From NCBI RefSeq assembly GCF_009604455.1, contig NZ_WEGL01000004.1, positions 124,001-188,000 on the forward strand: 64,000 nt of DNA, read 5' to 3'. Positions 26,783-33,759 of this stretch are shown here, one piece after another. The notes under the pieces were generated by a model. The model was not told the origin of the DNA. It saw only the letters and a program-made list of their open reading frames with translations, and did not search any database. A program made the position numbers and the translations under genes. Numbering within the stretch: position 1 is the first letter of the stretch; every line of letters starts with the position of its first letter. This stretch comes from Streptomyces sp. RB17. Its GTDB lineage: Bacteria; Actinomycetota; Actinomycetes; Streptomycetales; Streptomycetaceae.

Positions 26783-27388
26783 CTAGCGAACCCACTGGCG
26801 AACAAGGACCAGCTCGGGGTCCTCGCGCAGCTTGGCCAGCGCACGCGACACCGCCGACTTCACCGTGCCCACCGACACCCCGAGCACCTCGGCGGTCTGG
26901 GCCTCGCTGAGGTCCTCGTAGTAGCGCAGGACGACCATCGCCCGCTGCCGCGCCGGCAGTTTCGTGATCGCCCGCCACATGGCGTCGTGCAGCGCCTGGC
27001 GCTCGGCCGGGTCGTCGTCGCCCGGCACGGGCTCCGGTTCGGGCAGCTCGTCGCAGGTGAACTCGTCCACCCTGCGCTTGCGCCACTGCGAGGTCCGGGT
27101 GTTCAGCAGCGCGCGGCGCACATAGCCGTCGAGCGCCCGCTGGTCCTCGATCCGCTCCCAGGCCACGTAGGTCTTGGCGAGCGCGGTCTGCAGCAGGTCC
27201 TCGGCGTCGCTCAGGTTCGCGGTGAGCGAGCGCGCGGTGCGCAGCAGAACCGGCTGACGAGCGCGCACATACGACGCGAACGTCGGATATGTCGGAGCCT
27301 CCCCGCCCGGCCGGAGCCGGGAGTGCGGGAGAGTCTGCCGCCTTGGTGCGGCGGCGGCCGAGGCGCTGGTGCAGACGGGTGTGGTCAT
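26783..27388 (-). CDS. SigE-family ECF-type RNA polymerase sigma factor
   Basis: 201 residues of the small SigE family of Streptomyces sigma factors. Region 2 runs from YVRARQPVLLRTARSLTANL through SDAEDLLQTALAKTYVAWER. Region 4 is LPARQRAMVVLRYYEDLSEA followed by the HTH QTAEVLGVSVGTVKSAVSRA. A 33-residue Ala/Pro-rich leader precedes region 2. No anti-sigma gene is adjacent, which is common for this family. The ligase follows on the same strand but with its own operator, so they are probably separate transcripts. The 5' side opens onto a long non-coding repeat array. In S. coelicolor the equivalent position is SCO4005, from memory. Confidence 0.85.
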   Translation of the reverse strand: MTTPVCTSASAAAAPRRQTLPHSRLRPGGEAPTYPTFASYVRARQPVLLRTARSLTANLSDAEDLLQTALAKTYVAWERIEDQRALDGYVRRALLNTRTSQWRKRRVDEFTCDELPEPEPVPGDDDPAERQALHDAMWRAITKLPARQRAMVVLRYYEDLSEAQTAEVLGVSVGTVKSAVSRALAKLREDPELVLVRQWVR

Positions 27389-27610
27389 GGCTCCACGCTA
27401 GGAGCGGACCCCCTCCGGCGGATCGCCCCCAGGTCCCGAAGCGGCGTCCCCCTCAGGTTGTAGGGGTGGGGCTGGCTCCACCTCCTGAAGGTGGACGGCG
27501 GGTGCACCCCGTCTGCGGGTACGACCCTGACGCCACCCCCAACGCACCTGACTCCGCCCACTGTCCGACCCTGAGACCGAGACGAGCCGACCCGCTCCCG
27601 GCACGGTTCA

Positions 27611-28141
27611 GCGCCGCCGGTCAGCGGCTCGGGGGAGGGGAAGCCGACGTGTGATTCCGGGGGTGGGAGCCGACCCGCGATTCCGGGGGTGGGAGGCGAC
27701 CCGCGATTCCGGGGGTGGGAACCGGTCGGCGCCTCGGGGGGGGAGCCGGTCGGCCCCTTTGGGGGTGGGAGCCGGTCGGCCCCTTTGGGGGTGGTCGCCG
27801 GTCGGCAACTCCAGGGGCTGGGAGCCGGTCGGCGACTCCGGGTGTGGAGCACCGGTCTGCGCCTCAGGGGGTGGGGTCAGCCGGCAACTCCGGGTGTGGA
27901 GCGCCGGTCGGCGCCTCGGGAGGGCGAGCCGGTCTGCGACTCCGGGTGTGGAGAGCCTGTCAGGGACTCGGGAGGGGGGAGTCAGTCAGCACCTCGGGGG
28001 CGGAGCCGGTCGGCAACTCCAGGGGCTGGGAGCCGGTCGGCAAGTCCCGGTGGCGCCGATCCGCACCGGGGCGAGGAAGCCGGGCCGCGATTCCGGGAAC
28101 GGGAGCCGGTCGGTAACGCCGCAGGCGGCAGGCGGTCGTCG
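27611..28141. repeat. Array of about 20 degenerate 23-27 bp GC-rich repeats
   Basis: The 754-bp gap between the sigma factor gene and the thiolase-like gene holds no convincing gene. About 530 bp of it is a tandem array whose unit reads roughly GGGTGGGAGCCGGTCGGC plus a variable 6-8 base junction (GATTCC, CCCTTT, AACTCC, GACTCC, GCCTCG). Unit length varies between 23 and 27 bp, so no reading frame is kept, and long ORFs across it are artefacts. One 37-bp stretch occurs twice without change (27797-27833 and 28005-28041). The array could be a recombination hot spot, a protein-binding platform or a structured transcript. Confidence 0.85.
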
Positions 28142-28142
28142 G

Positions 28143-29309
28143 TCAGTCGGCTGTCGTCAGGATCAGCCCCGAGGTGGGCACCCCGGTGCCGGCCGTCACC
28201 AGGGTCCGGGTCGCGCCCGGTATCTGGTTCACCGCCGTGCCCCGCAGCTGGCGTACCGCCTCCGCTATGCCGTTCATCCCGTGCAGATAGGCCTCCCCGA
28301 GCTGGCCCCCGTGTGTGTTGAGCGGCAGCCGCTCCTCGGCCACGAAGTCCGCCGCCTCTCCCTTCCCGCAGAATCCGAACTCCTCCAGCTGCATCAGCAC
28401 GAACGGTGTGAAGTGGTCGTAGACGATCCCCACGTCGATGTCCGCGGGGCCGAATCCGGACGACCTCCACAACCGGCGGGCCACCGCGCCCATCTCCGGC
28501 AGGCCGGTCAGATCGTCCCGGTAGAAGCTGGTCATCTGCTCCTGCCCCCGACCGGCGCCCTGGGCGGCCGCCGCGATCACCGCAGGGGGGTACCGCAGGT
28601 CCCGGGCCCGCTCCACCGAGGTGACGACGATCGCCTGCCCGCCGTCGGTCTCCTGGCAGCAGTCGAGCAGCCGCAGCGGCTCCACGATCCAGCGGGACGC
28701 CGTGTGTTCGGCGAGGGTGATCGGGCGGCCGTGGAAGTACGCCGCCGGGTTCGTCGCCGCGTACTTGCGGTCCACCACGGCCACATGCCCGAAGACCTCC
28801 GGCGTCAGCCCGTACGCGTGCAGATACCGCTGGGCCGCCATCGCCACCCAGGAGGCCGGCGTGAGCAGCCCGAACGGCAGCACCCAGCCGAGCGCGGCGC
28901 CCTCGGCCGACGGCTCCCGGTGCTGCACACCGGCGCCGAACCTGCGGCCCGAACGTTCGTTGAAGGCGCGGTAGCAGACCACGACCTCCGCCACGCCCGT
29001 CGCCACCGCGAGCGCCGCCTGGAGCACGGTCGCGCAGGCCGCGCCGCCGCCGTAGTGCACCCGGGAGAAGAAGGACAGCTCGCCCATCCCACAGGCCTGG
29101 GCCACTGTGATCTCCGGGTTGGTGTCCATCGTGAACGTCACCATCCCGTCCACGTCCGCCGGCGCGAGCCCCGCGTCGTCCAGCGCGGCCCGCACCGCCT
29201 CCACGGCCAGCCTCAGCTCGCTGCGCCCGGAGTCCTTGGAGAACTCGGTGGCCCCGATCCCGGCGATCGCGGCGCGCCCGGCCAGGGTGTCGCGCACCCG
29301 GGCACTCAT
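28143..29309 (-). CDS. Thiolase-like lipid-transfer protein, Ltp2 type
   Basis: 388 residues of the thiolase superfamily, SCP-x/lipid-transfer subgroup (RAAIAGIGATEFSKDSGRSE, then GMGELSFFSRVHYGGGAACA, DCCQETDGGQAIVVTS and NTHGGQLGEAYLHGMNGI). In the mycobacterial and rhodococcal system, Ltp2 with the DUF35 part of ChsH2 carries out the retro-aldol cleavage that removes the last steroid side-chain carbons as propionyl-CoA. Genes for ChsH1- and ChsH2-like proteins lie just upstream in the same order as in the igr operon. Its ATG overlaps the ChsH1-like stop by four bases (29306-29309), so it is translationally coupled. Its natural substrate here could be another CoA thioester. Confidence 0.82.
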   Translation of the reverse strand: MSARVRDTLAGRAAIAGIGATEFSKDSGRSELRLAVEAVRAALDDAGLAPADVDGMVTFTMDTNPEITVAQACGMGELSFFSRVHYGGGAACATVLQAALAVATGVAEVVVCYRAFNERSGRRFGAGVQHREPSAEGAALGWVLPFGLLTPASWVAMAAQRYLHAYGLTPEVFGHVAVVDRKYAATNPAAYFHGRPITLAEHTASRWIVEPLRLLDCCQETDGGQAIVVTSVERARDLRYPPAVIAAAAQGAGRGQEQMTSFYRDDLTGLPEMGAVARRLWRSSGFGPADIDVGIVYDHFTPFVLMQLEEFGFCGKGEAADFVAEERLPLNTHGGQLGEAYLHGMNGIAEAVRQLRGTAVNQIPGATRTLVTAGTGVPTSGLILTTAD

Positions 29310-29737
29310 GAGCGGCCCTCCGCGCCCGGGTCCGTCGGGACCGTGACCGTCACCGTGCCCGTCACATGCCGGCCGAGGGAGTTGGCGCCGACGACCCTGA
29401 CGGTGGCGGTGTCGCCGTCGACCGCCTCGATCGTGCCCGTCAACACCATCGTGTCTCCTGGGTAGTTGGGCGCTCCGAGCCTGATGGCGACCTTGCGGAG
29501 TACCGCCGTCGGGCCGAACTGGTCCGTGATGTACCTGCCGACCAGGCCGTTCGTCGTCAGGATGTTCATGAAGACGTCCTGCGAGCCCTTCTGCCTGGCC
29601 GACTCGGCGTCGTGGTGCACGTCCTGGTAGTCCCGCGAGGCGATCGCCCCTGCCACGATCAGCGTCCGCGTGACCGGGATCTCCAGCGGGGGCAGCTCGG
29701 CTCCCGCCGTCAGTGCCGTCGTCGGCGCGGTGTTCAT
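29306..29737 (-). CDS. MaoC-family hydratase, ChsH1-like
   Basis: 143 residues of the hot-dog fold: VTRTLIVAGAIASRDYQDVH carries the conserved Asp and His of the hydratase motif, then FMNILTTNGLVGRYITDQFG. ChsH1 proteins are the catalytic partner of ChsH2 in hydrating steroid enoyl-CoA side chains. I start at ATG 29737, which has GGGGAG nine bases upstream; ATG 29761 is in frame but without such a site. It ends within the ATG of the thiolase-like gene. A gap of 99 bp separates it from the ChsH2-like gene upstream on the same strand. Confidence 0.82.
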   Translation of the reverse strand: MNTAPTTALTAGAELPPLEIPVTRTLIVAGAIASRDYQDVHHDAESARQKGSQDVFMNILTTNGLVGRYITDQFGPTAVLRKVAIRLGAPNYPGDTMVLTGTIEAVDGDTATVRVVGANSLGRHVTGTVTVTVPTDPGAEGRS

Positions 29738-29836
29738 GGCTGACTCCCCACTCGTGATCAACTCCTGTGCAGATGCCGTCCGGCATGCACCATGTAGGCA
29801 TCGGTGGCGCGGAGTTGGACGGTCTGCCAGTCCATG

Positions 29837-30829
29837 TCAGGCCTCGCCCTCGCCGTTTCCTTCGACGACCCGGAAGACCGGGAGGATCTGCGCGCCCTCC
29901 GCGTCCTCGTAGGTCCGGAACTCCACCCGGACCGGCAGGCCGATGCGCACCTTGTCGTACGGCACCCCGATCACATTGCTCACCATCCGCACGCCCTCGG
30001 CGAGTTCGATCAGACCGACCGCGTAGGGCCCCGGCGCGTCGGCGGCGTGATCGGACTCGGTGAAGGCGGGGAAGGGCGGGTGGTGCATCACCACGTACGA
30101 GTACACCGTCCCCTCGCCGCTCGCCTCGACCGTGTCCCAGTCCAGGCAGCCGCACGCGTTGCAGCCCGGCAGCCAGGGGTGGCGCAGGGTGCCGCAGTCC
30201 GTGCAGCGCTGGATGAGGAGTCGCTGCTCGGCCACGCCCTGCCAGAAGCCGGCGTTGTCCCGGTTGACCACCGGGCGGGGGCGCCGGGCCGGGGGTTTCC
30301 GGCGCGCAGGGGCGTACTTGAGGATGCGGAAGCGGTGCGTGCCCGCGAGGGCGCCGTCGACGCGGACGTCCGTGCGGGTCGTGACGAAGTACCCGGCGCC
30401 CAGTCTCGTCGTCTTGCGGGCGGAGACCGATTCGATCACCGAGTCGAAGGTGACCTGGTCACCCGGGCGCAGGGACCGTGGATACTCCTGCTCGCAGTCG
30501 GTGGCCACCACGGCCGTACAACCCGCGGCGTCGAGGAGGGACAGCAGCTCGTCGTAGGCCCCCGTGCGGCCCTCGTGTCCGGACAGGCCGCCCATCGTCC
30601 AGGCCTGGAGCATGGTGGGCGGGGCGATGGCGTCGGGGCCGGAGTAAGCCGGGTTGGTGTCGCCCATGGCCTCGCACCAGTGCCGGATCATCGGCGCGTT
30701 CACCGGGTCCTTGCCCGCCCCGGCGACGGCGGCCGGCCGCCCCTCGTACGCCTTGAGCCGCGCGCCGAGTTCGTCGAGATCCGCACCGCCCGCATCCCCG
30801 GCCCGCGGCCGCATGCCCTCCGTGCTCAC
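29837..30829 (-). CDS. Bifunctional MaoC-like/DUF35 OB-fold protein, ChsH2-like
   Basis: 330 residues. The N-terminal hot-dog domain (about 20-185) resembles MaoC hydratases. The C-terminal DUF35 part (about 195-325) starts with a zinc ribbon, RCTDCGTLRHPWLPGCNACG, and continues as an OB-fold (EGTVYSYVVMHHPPFPAF, then GPYAVGLIELAEGVRMVSNV). This architecture is that of ChsH2, which pairs with ChsH1 for hydration and with Ltp2 for aldol cleavage. GTG 30829 overlaps the stop of the acyl-CoA dehydrogenase-like gene by four bases (30826-30829). All four zinc cysteines are present, so unlike the upstream gene it looks intact. Confidence 0.85.
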   Translation of the reverse strand: MSTEGMRPRAGDAGGADLDELGARLKAYEGRPAAVAGAGKDPVNAPMIRHWCEAMGDTNPAYSGPDAIAPPTMLQAWTMGGLSGHEGRTGAYDELLSLLDAAGCTAVVATDCEQEYPRSLRPGDQVTFDSVIESVSARKTTRLGAGYFVTTRTDVRVDGALAGTHRFRILKYAPARRKPPARRPRPVVNRDNAGFWQGVAEQRLLIQRCTDCGTLRHPWLPGCNACGCLDWDTVEASGEGTVYSYVVMHHPPFPAFTESDHAADAPGPYAVGLIELAEGVRMVSNVIGVPYDKVRIGLPVRVEFRTYEDAEGAQILPVFRVVEGNGEGEA

Positions 30830-31689
30830 CGCCGCCCCCTCGTCATCCCGAGCCGCATCGTCACGACGATCTCCCGCTGCACCTCGCTCACCCCGCCCCC
30901 GAACGTATTGATCCGTACCGTCCTGTTCAGCCGCTGCCGTTCGCCGTCCCCGAAGGCCCCCGGGAAGCCGGAGCGGATCAGGCCCGCCTCGCCGGCGATC
31001 TCCTGACACATGCGATACGTCGCGACAGCCGATTCCGTTCCCGCGGATTTCACGCCACTCGCCTCGCCCAGGGGCGGCCGGCCCGCCCCCACATTCGCCA
31101 GTAAACGCCGGCTGAGCAGGCGTTTTGCCGCCGGCCCGACATGCGCCTCGGCGCCCCTGAGACCCACCCACGGCTCATCGATGCGGCATCGCAGATTCAC
31201 CTGATCGGGTGTACGGGCGGCGGTGAGCACGGCGGCGAGGACATCCTCGGCCCGCATGCCGAGGGCGGCGAGCGCGACCCGCTCGTGGGTGAGCCGGCCG
31301 GCCATCAGCGACCAGCCCTCGCCTTCGGGCCGGGTGCGCAACGGGGCCAGGGCGGTGCCGGTGGACGGCTCGGTGCAGCCGATCGCGAAGGCGGCGTCCC
31401 TGCCGAGAATGCGGGGCAGAAGGTGGGCGTTCTGCCGCTCGCTGCCGTACTTCATGAGGATGGGGCCCACGGTGTTGGGCGCGACCGCAAAGACACCGGC
31501 GGCGCCGATGCGGCGCACCGGAGCGCGGGCATCGGTGGCGCCCGCCTGTCCGCGGTGATCGCGGTGATCACGATCATCACGGTGATCTCGGCGGTGGCAG
31601 CGGTCGCGGTGGTCCGGCAGCACCGCCCGGAAGCAGCCGCGGAGTTCGGGGCGCGGGCGTTGCTGCCGCTCCGTGGGGGCGAGGTGCAC
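30826..31689 (-). pseudogene. Internally deleted acyl-CoA dehydrogenase (FadE-like), open reading frame intact
   Basis: 287 residues against about 380-400 for the family. The start is good (GTG 31689 after GGGAGG; MHLAPTERQQRPRPELRG is a normal N-terminus), and the C-terminus GGVSEVQREIVVTMRLGMTR is that of a typical family member. Two large parts are missing. About 70 residues of the N-terminal helical domain are replaced by low-complexity HRD/RDH repeats (about 28-47). About 80-90 residues of the beta-domain are lost between SLRTR-equivalent PLRTRPEGEG and WSLMAGRLTHERVALAALG, including the flavin-contacting strand. Both losses keep the frame. It overlaps the ChsH2-like start by four bases, so its translation may still serve coupling. 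I infer loss of enzyme activity; a sequencing artefact is less likely. Confidence 0.7.
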
Positions 31690-31716
31690 GGCGGGGGCCC
31701 TCCCGGCCTCGCGTAC

Positions 31717-31746
31717 CTGACAGGACAGTTTCTGACTGTCCGTCAG
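31717..31746. promoter_or_regulatory. Inverted-repeat operator upstream of the igr-like operon
   Basis: Arms CTGACaGGACAGT (31717-31729) and ACTGTCCGTCAG (31735-31746) are complementary apart from one extra A and surround TTTCT. The site is about 28 bp upstream of the first start codon of the operon, well placed for a TetR-type repressor. No regulator gene is adjacent. Confidence 0.55.
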
Positions 31747-31775
31747 ATCCAGGTGGCTGTCAAGGTCGAAAACGC

Positions 31776-31807
31776 CTGCGCGGCGGCACCGAAGTACCGC
31801 CGCGCAG
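31776..31807 (-). terminator. Terminator of the nepA-like gene
   Basis: CTGCGCGGCGG (31776-31786) pairs with CCGCCGCGCAG (31797-31807). On the minus strand it is followed by GCGTTTTCGA, giving a short T-run. It lies about 65 bp past the stop of the nepA-like gene and separates it from the downstream operon. Confidence 0.7.
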
Positions 31808-31870
31808 ACGTGTTACGACCCCGAAGCACGCCCCACGAGGACCCTCACCGGGAGGGGCCTCGCCCGAGGG

Positions 31871-32188
31871 TCACCACAGGCGGGTGAAGTGGATGGCCAC
31901 GTTCTCGTTGCCCTGCTGGATGGCCGTCCAGGCGGAGCCGTTGACCTGAGCGGTGTTGCTCTGGTTCGAGGCACCGTTGCCGACCGCGTTCTGCTGCGTG
32001 GTGGACGAGTTGCCGTAGTTGTCGTGGCCGACTCCGCTGCCGATGATGCCCGCCACACCGGTGTTGGCGCTCGATCCGTCGTCCGCGAAGGAGCCGTTGT
32101 CGGCGGCCGCGACGCCGCTGAACAGGGCGGCTGCGAGCGGGAGCGCTGCGACGGCGGCGAGAACGCGGGCGGTGCGGATGCTTGCCAT
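31871..32188 (-). CDS. nepA: Small secreted cell-wall protein, probable NepA
   Basis: 105 residues with a clear signal peptide (basic start ASIRTARVLAAVAALPLAAA, cleavage near GVAAA-D). The mature part of about 75 residues is short, free of Cys and rich in Asn, Gln, Ser, Thr and Gly, with NQSNTAQVN- and QQGNENVA-like patterns that recall curlin/amyloid-type strands. In S. coelicolor, nepA (SCO4002) encodes a small wall-associated protein reported to depend on SigN and to help maintain spore dormancy. Size, composition and position relative to neighbouring genes fit. ATG 32188 has GGAGG seven bases upstream. A terminator follows. The identity is from memory of the locus and protein type, not from a comparison. 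Confidence 0.7.
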   Translation of the reverse strand: MASIRTARVLAAVAALPLAAALFSGVAAADNGSFADDGSSANTGVAGIIGSGVGHDNYGNSSTTQQNAVGNGASNQSNTAQVNGSAWTAIQQGNENVAIHFTRLW

Positions 32189-32557
32189 GTTGTTCCTCCA
32201 GAACCGAGAACTCTGCGGCCCTAGGGCCGGAAGTGCGTGAAGTGCGGCTTGTGTCAGGGCAGTTGGCCGACCGCTCTGACCGTGGTGGACGACGTCGCGA
32301 GATCAGAGTTGCCCACCGAATCCCCGGCGAACCACCCCGGAAGACCCGATTCGCACGCAAGCGTGATGACAAGTCGATAAACCCCTATCGCCACCTTTCG
32401 TCACTTCACTCACCGAGCGGGATCAGATGGCGCTTTCCCTCACCAAGCGACACAAGGGGTGAATCGTTCCCTCACATATCCGGCCAATTTCTCGGCTCCC
32501 GGCGCGTCACCACCGACCCCTCTTCACTTTTTCGAACGTACGTACGAACATGGAGGC
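32189..32557. promoter_or_regulatory. Divergent promoter region between nepA-like and primase-polymerase genes
   Basis: 369 bp without a gene. It is markedly more AT-rich than its surroundings from about 32370 to 32550 (several TTTC/TCAC stretches), consistent with promoters in both directions. CGTACGTACG lies just upstream of the plus-strand gene at 32536-32545. I cannot point to a certain SigN-type promoter upstream of nepA. Confidence 0.35.
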
Positions 32558-33436
32558 ATGGCCTACACCGACCGTCAGGCCACGACGCTGGCCCTCGCAC
32601 ACGCTCTGTCAGCCGCCGAACGCGGCCTGGCCGTCATCCCCCTGTCCCGTACCAAGCTCCCGGCCCTGCGCTCCCCCCACCGCGACGGCCCCGACCCGGC
32701 CGGACCCCGCTGCCACGGCGAGTGCGGCCGCTTCGGCCACGGTGTGTACGACGCCTCGACCGACCCCGTCCGCATCCGCGAGCTGTTCGCCGCCGCGCCC
32801 TGGGCCACCGGCTACGGCATCGCCTGCGGGCTGCCGCCGTACCACCTGATCGGTGTCGACCTGGACACCAAGTCGGGCACGAGCTCCTCGACCGCGCTGC
32901 GCGAACTGGCGCTGCGCCATCTGTTCACCATTCCGGAGACGGTCGTCGTACGCACTCCGAGCGGCGGCCGTCACCTGTGGCTCACCGGCCCGCCGGACGT
33001 CGTCGTACCGAACTCCGCCGGGCGCCTCGCCCCAGGCATCGACATCCGCGGCGCCGGCGGCTACCTCGTGGGCCCCGGCTCCCGCACCGACCACGGCGCG
33101 TACACGACCGCCCCCGGCACCGCACACCTCGCGCCCGCCCCCTGCCCGCCGTCCCTGCTGCGCCTGCTGGTGCCACCACCCCGGCCCCCGCATCCGCACC
33201 CGGACCCCCCGGTCCCCGTCGACCACGGCCGCGGCCTGGTCCAGTTCGTCCTCTCGGCGCACGAGGGCCAGCGCAACACCCGCCTCTTCTGGGCGGCCTG
33301 CCGCGCCTACGAGAACGGCATCGGCGCCGCCCTGGCCGACCCCCTCACCGAGGCCGCCCTGGGCACCGGCCTGTCCGAACGCGAGGCCCGCGCGACGATC
33401 GCCTCGGCCGCACGGATGACGGGCCACCGACCGTGA
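32558..33436 (+). CDS. Bifunctional DNA primase/polymerase (prim-pol) domain protein
   Basis: 292 residues. The archaeo-eukaryotic primase/polymerase domain occupies about residues 10-200: GLAVIPLSRTKLPA at the first strand, CHGECGRFGH as a possible zinc site, the catalytic acidic pair in LIGVDLDTKSG, VRTPSGGRHLWL, then GIDIRGAGGYLVGPGSR. The C-terminal 70 residues form a small helical domain (FWAACRAYENG...LSEREARATIASA) as in the PriCT accessory modules. Such proteins usually belong to plasmids and phages, but chromosomal copies are standard in Streptomyces; their role is unproven, perhaps lesion bypass or repair. ATG 32558 has GGAGG only one base away, so translation may start elsewhere. 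A strong terminator follows. Confidence 0.82.
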   Translation: MAYTDRQATTLALAHALSAAERGLAVIPLSRTKLPALRSPHRDGPDPAGPRCHGECGRFGHGVYDASTDPVRIRELFAAAPWATGYGIACGLPPYHLIGVDLDTKSGTSSSTALRELALRHLFTIPETVVVRTPSGGRHLWLTGPPDVVVPNSAGRLAPGIDIRGAGGYLVGPGSRTDHGAYTTAPGTAHLAPAPCPPSLLRLLVPPPRPPHPHPDPPVPVDHGRGLVQFVLSAHEGQRNTRLFWAACRAYENGIGAALADPLTEAALGTGLSEREARATIASAARMTGHRP

Positions 33437-33465
33437 CAGCGGGACGCCGCCGGAACACATGAAAA

Positions 33466-33488
33466 GGGCGCCCCCTCAGGGGGCGCCC
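33466..33488. terminator. Bidirectional terminator between prim-pol and tRNA-Ser genes
   Basis: GGGCGCCCCC (33466-33475) and GGGGGCGCCC (33479-33488) form a perfect 10-bp stem with a three-base loop. An A-tract precedes it and TTT follows, so it can stop transcription on both strands. Confidence 0.85.
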
Positions 33489-33502
33489 CTTTCCAACATC
33501 CG

Positions 33503-33587
33503 CGGTGGGTGTGGGATTTGAACCCACGGTGACTCGCGCCACGACGGTTTTCAAGACCGTTCCCTTAGGCCGCTCGGGCAACCCACC
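33503..33587 (-). tRNA. tRNA-Ser(TGA)
   Basis: An 85-nt class II tRNA on the minus strand. The acceptor stem GGTGGGT/ACCCACC and discriminator G are present. The anticodon arm ACGGT-CTTGAAA-ACCGT gives TGA, reading TCA and other TCN codons. The variable arm (CGTGGCGCGAGTCACC) is long, as expected for serine. The terminator at 33466 lies just downstream. Confidence 0.95.
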
Positions 33588-33759
33588 TCGTCCCCGCCCA
33601 CCTGGGGCGGAGCGGGTACAGCGTACCGGGACCGGACGTCCGGCGGGTGGCGTGGTCCGTGGTGGAGCCTCGGGAGCCGGTACGGGACCCGGGGTGGCCG
33701 CCGGCAAGGGCGCCCCTCCCAGGAGAAGCGCCCCTACGCGTGCGTGCCGGTCGGGCCGG

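Noticed and set aside
27797..28041. CRISPR array as an explanation of the repeats at 27.6-28.1 kb
   Set aside because: Units are contiguous and degenerate, without unique spacers of constant length, and no cas genes are near.
27651..29465. 604-residue plus-strand ORF through the repeat array and the thiolase-like gene
   Set aside because: The first part is repeat translated in one frame although unit lengths break the frame, and the rest is antisense to a recognised gene.
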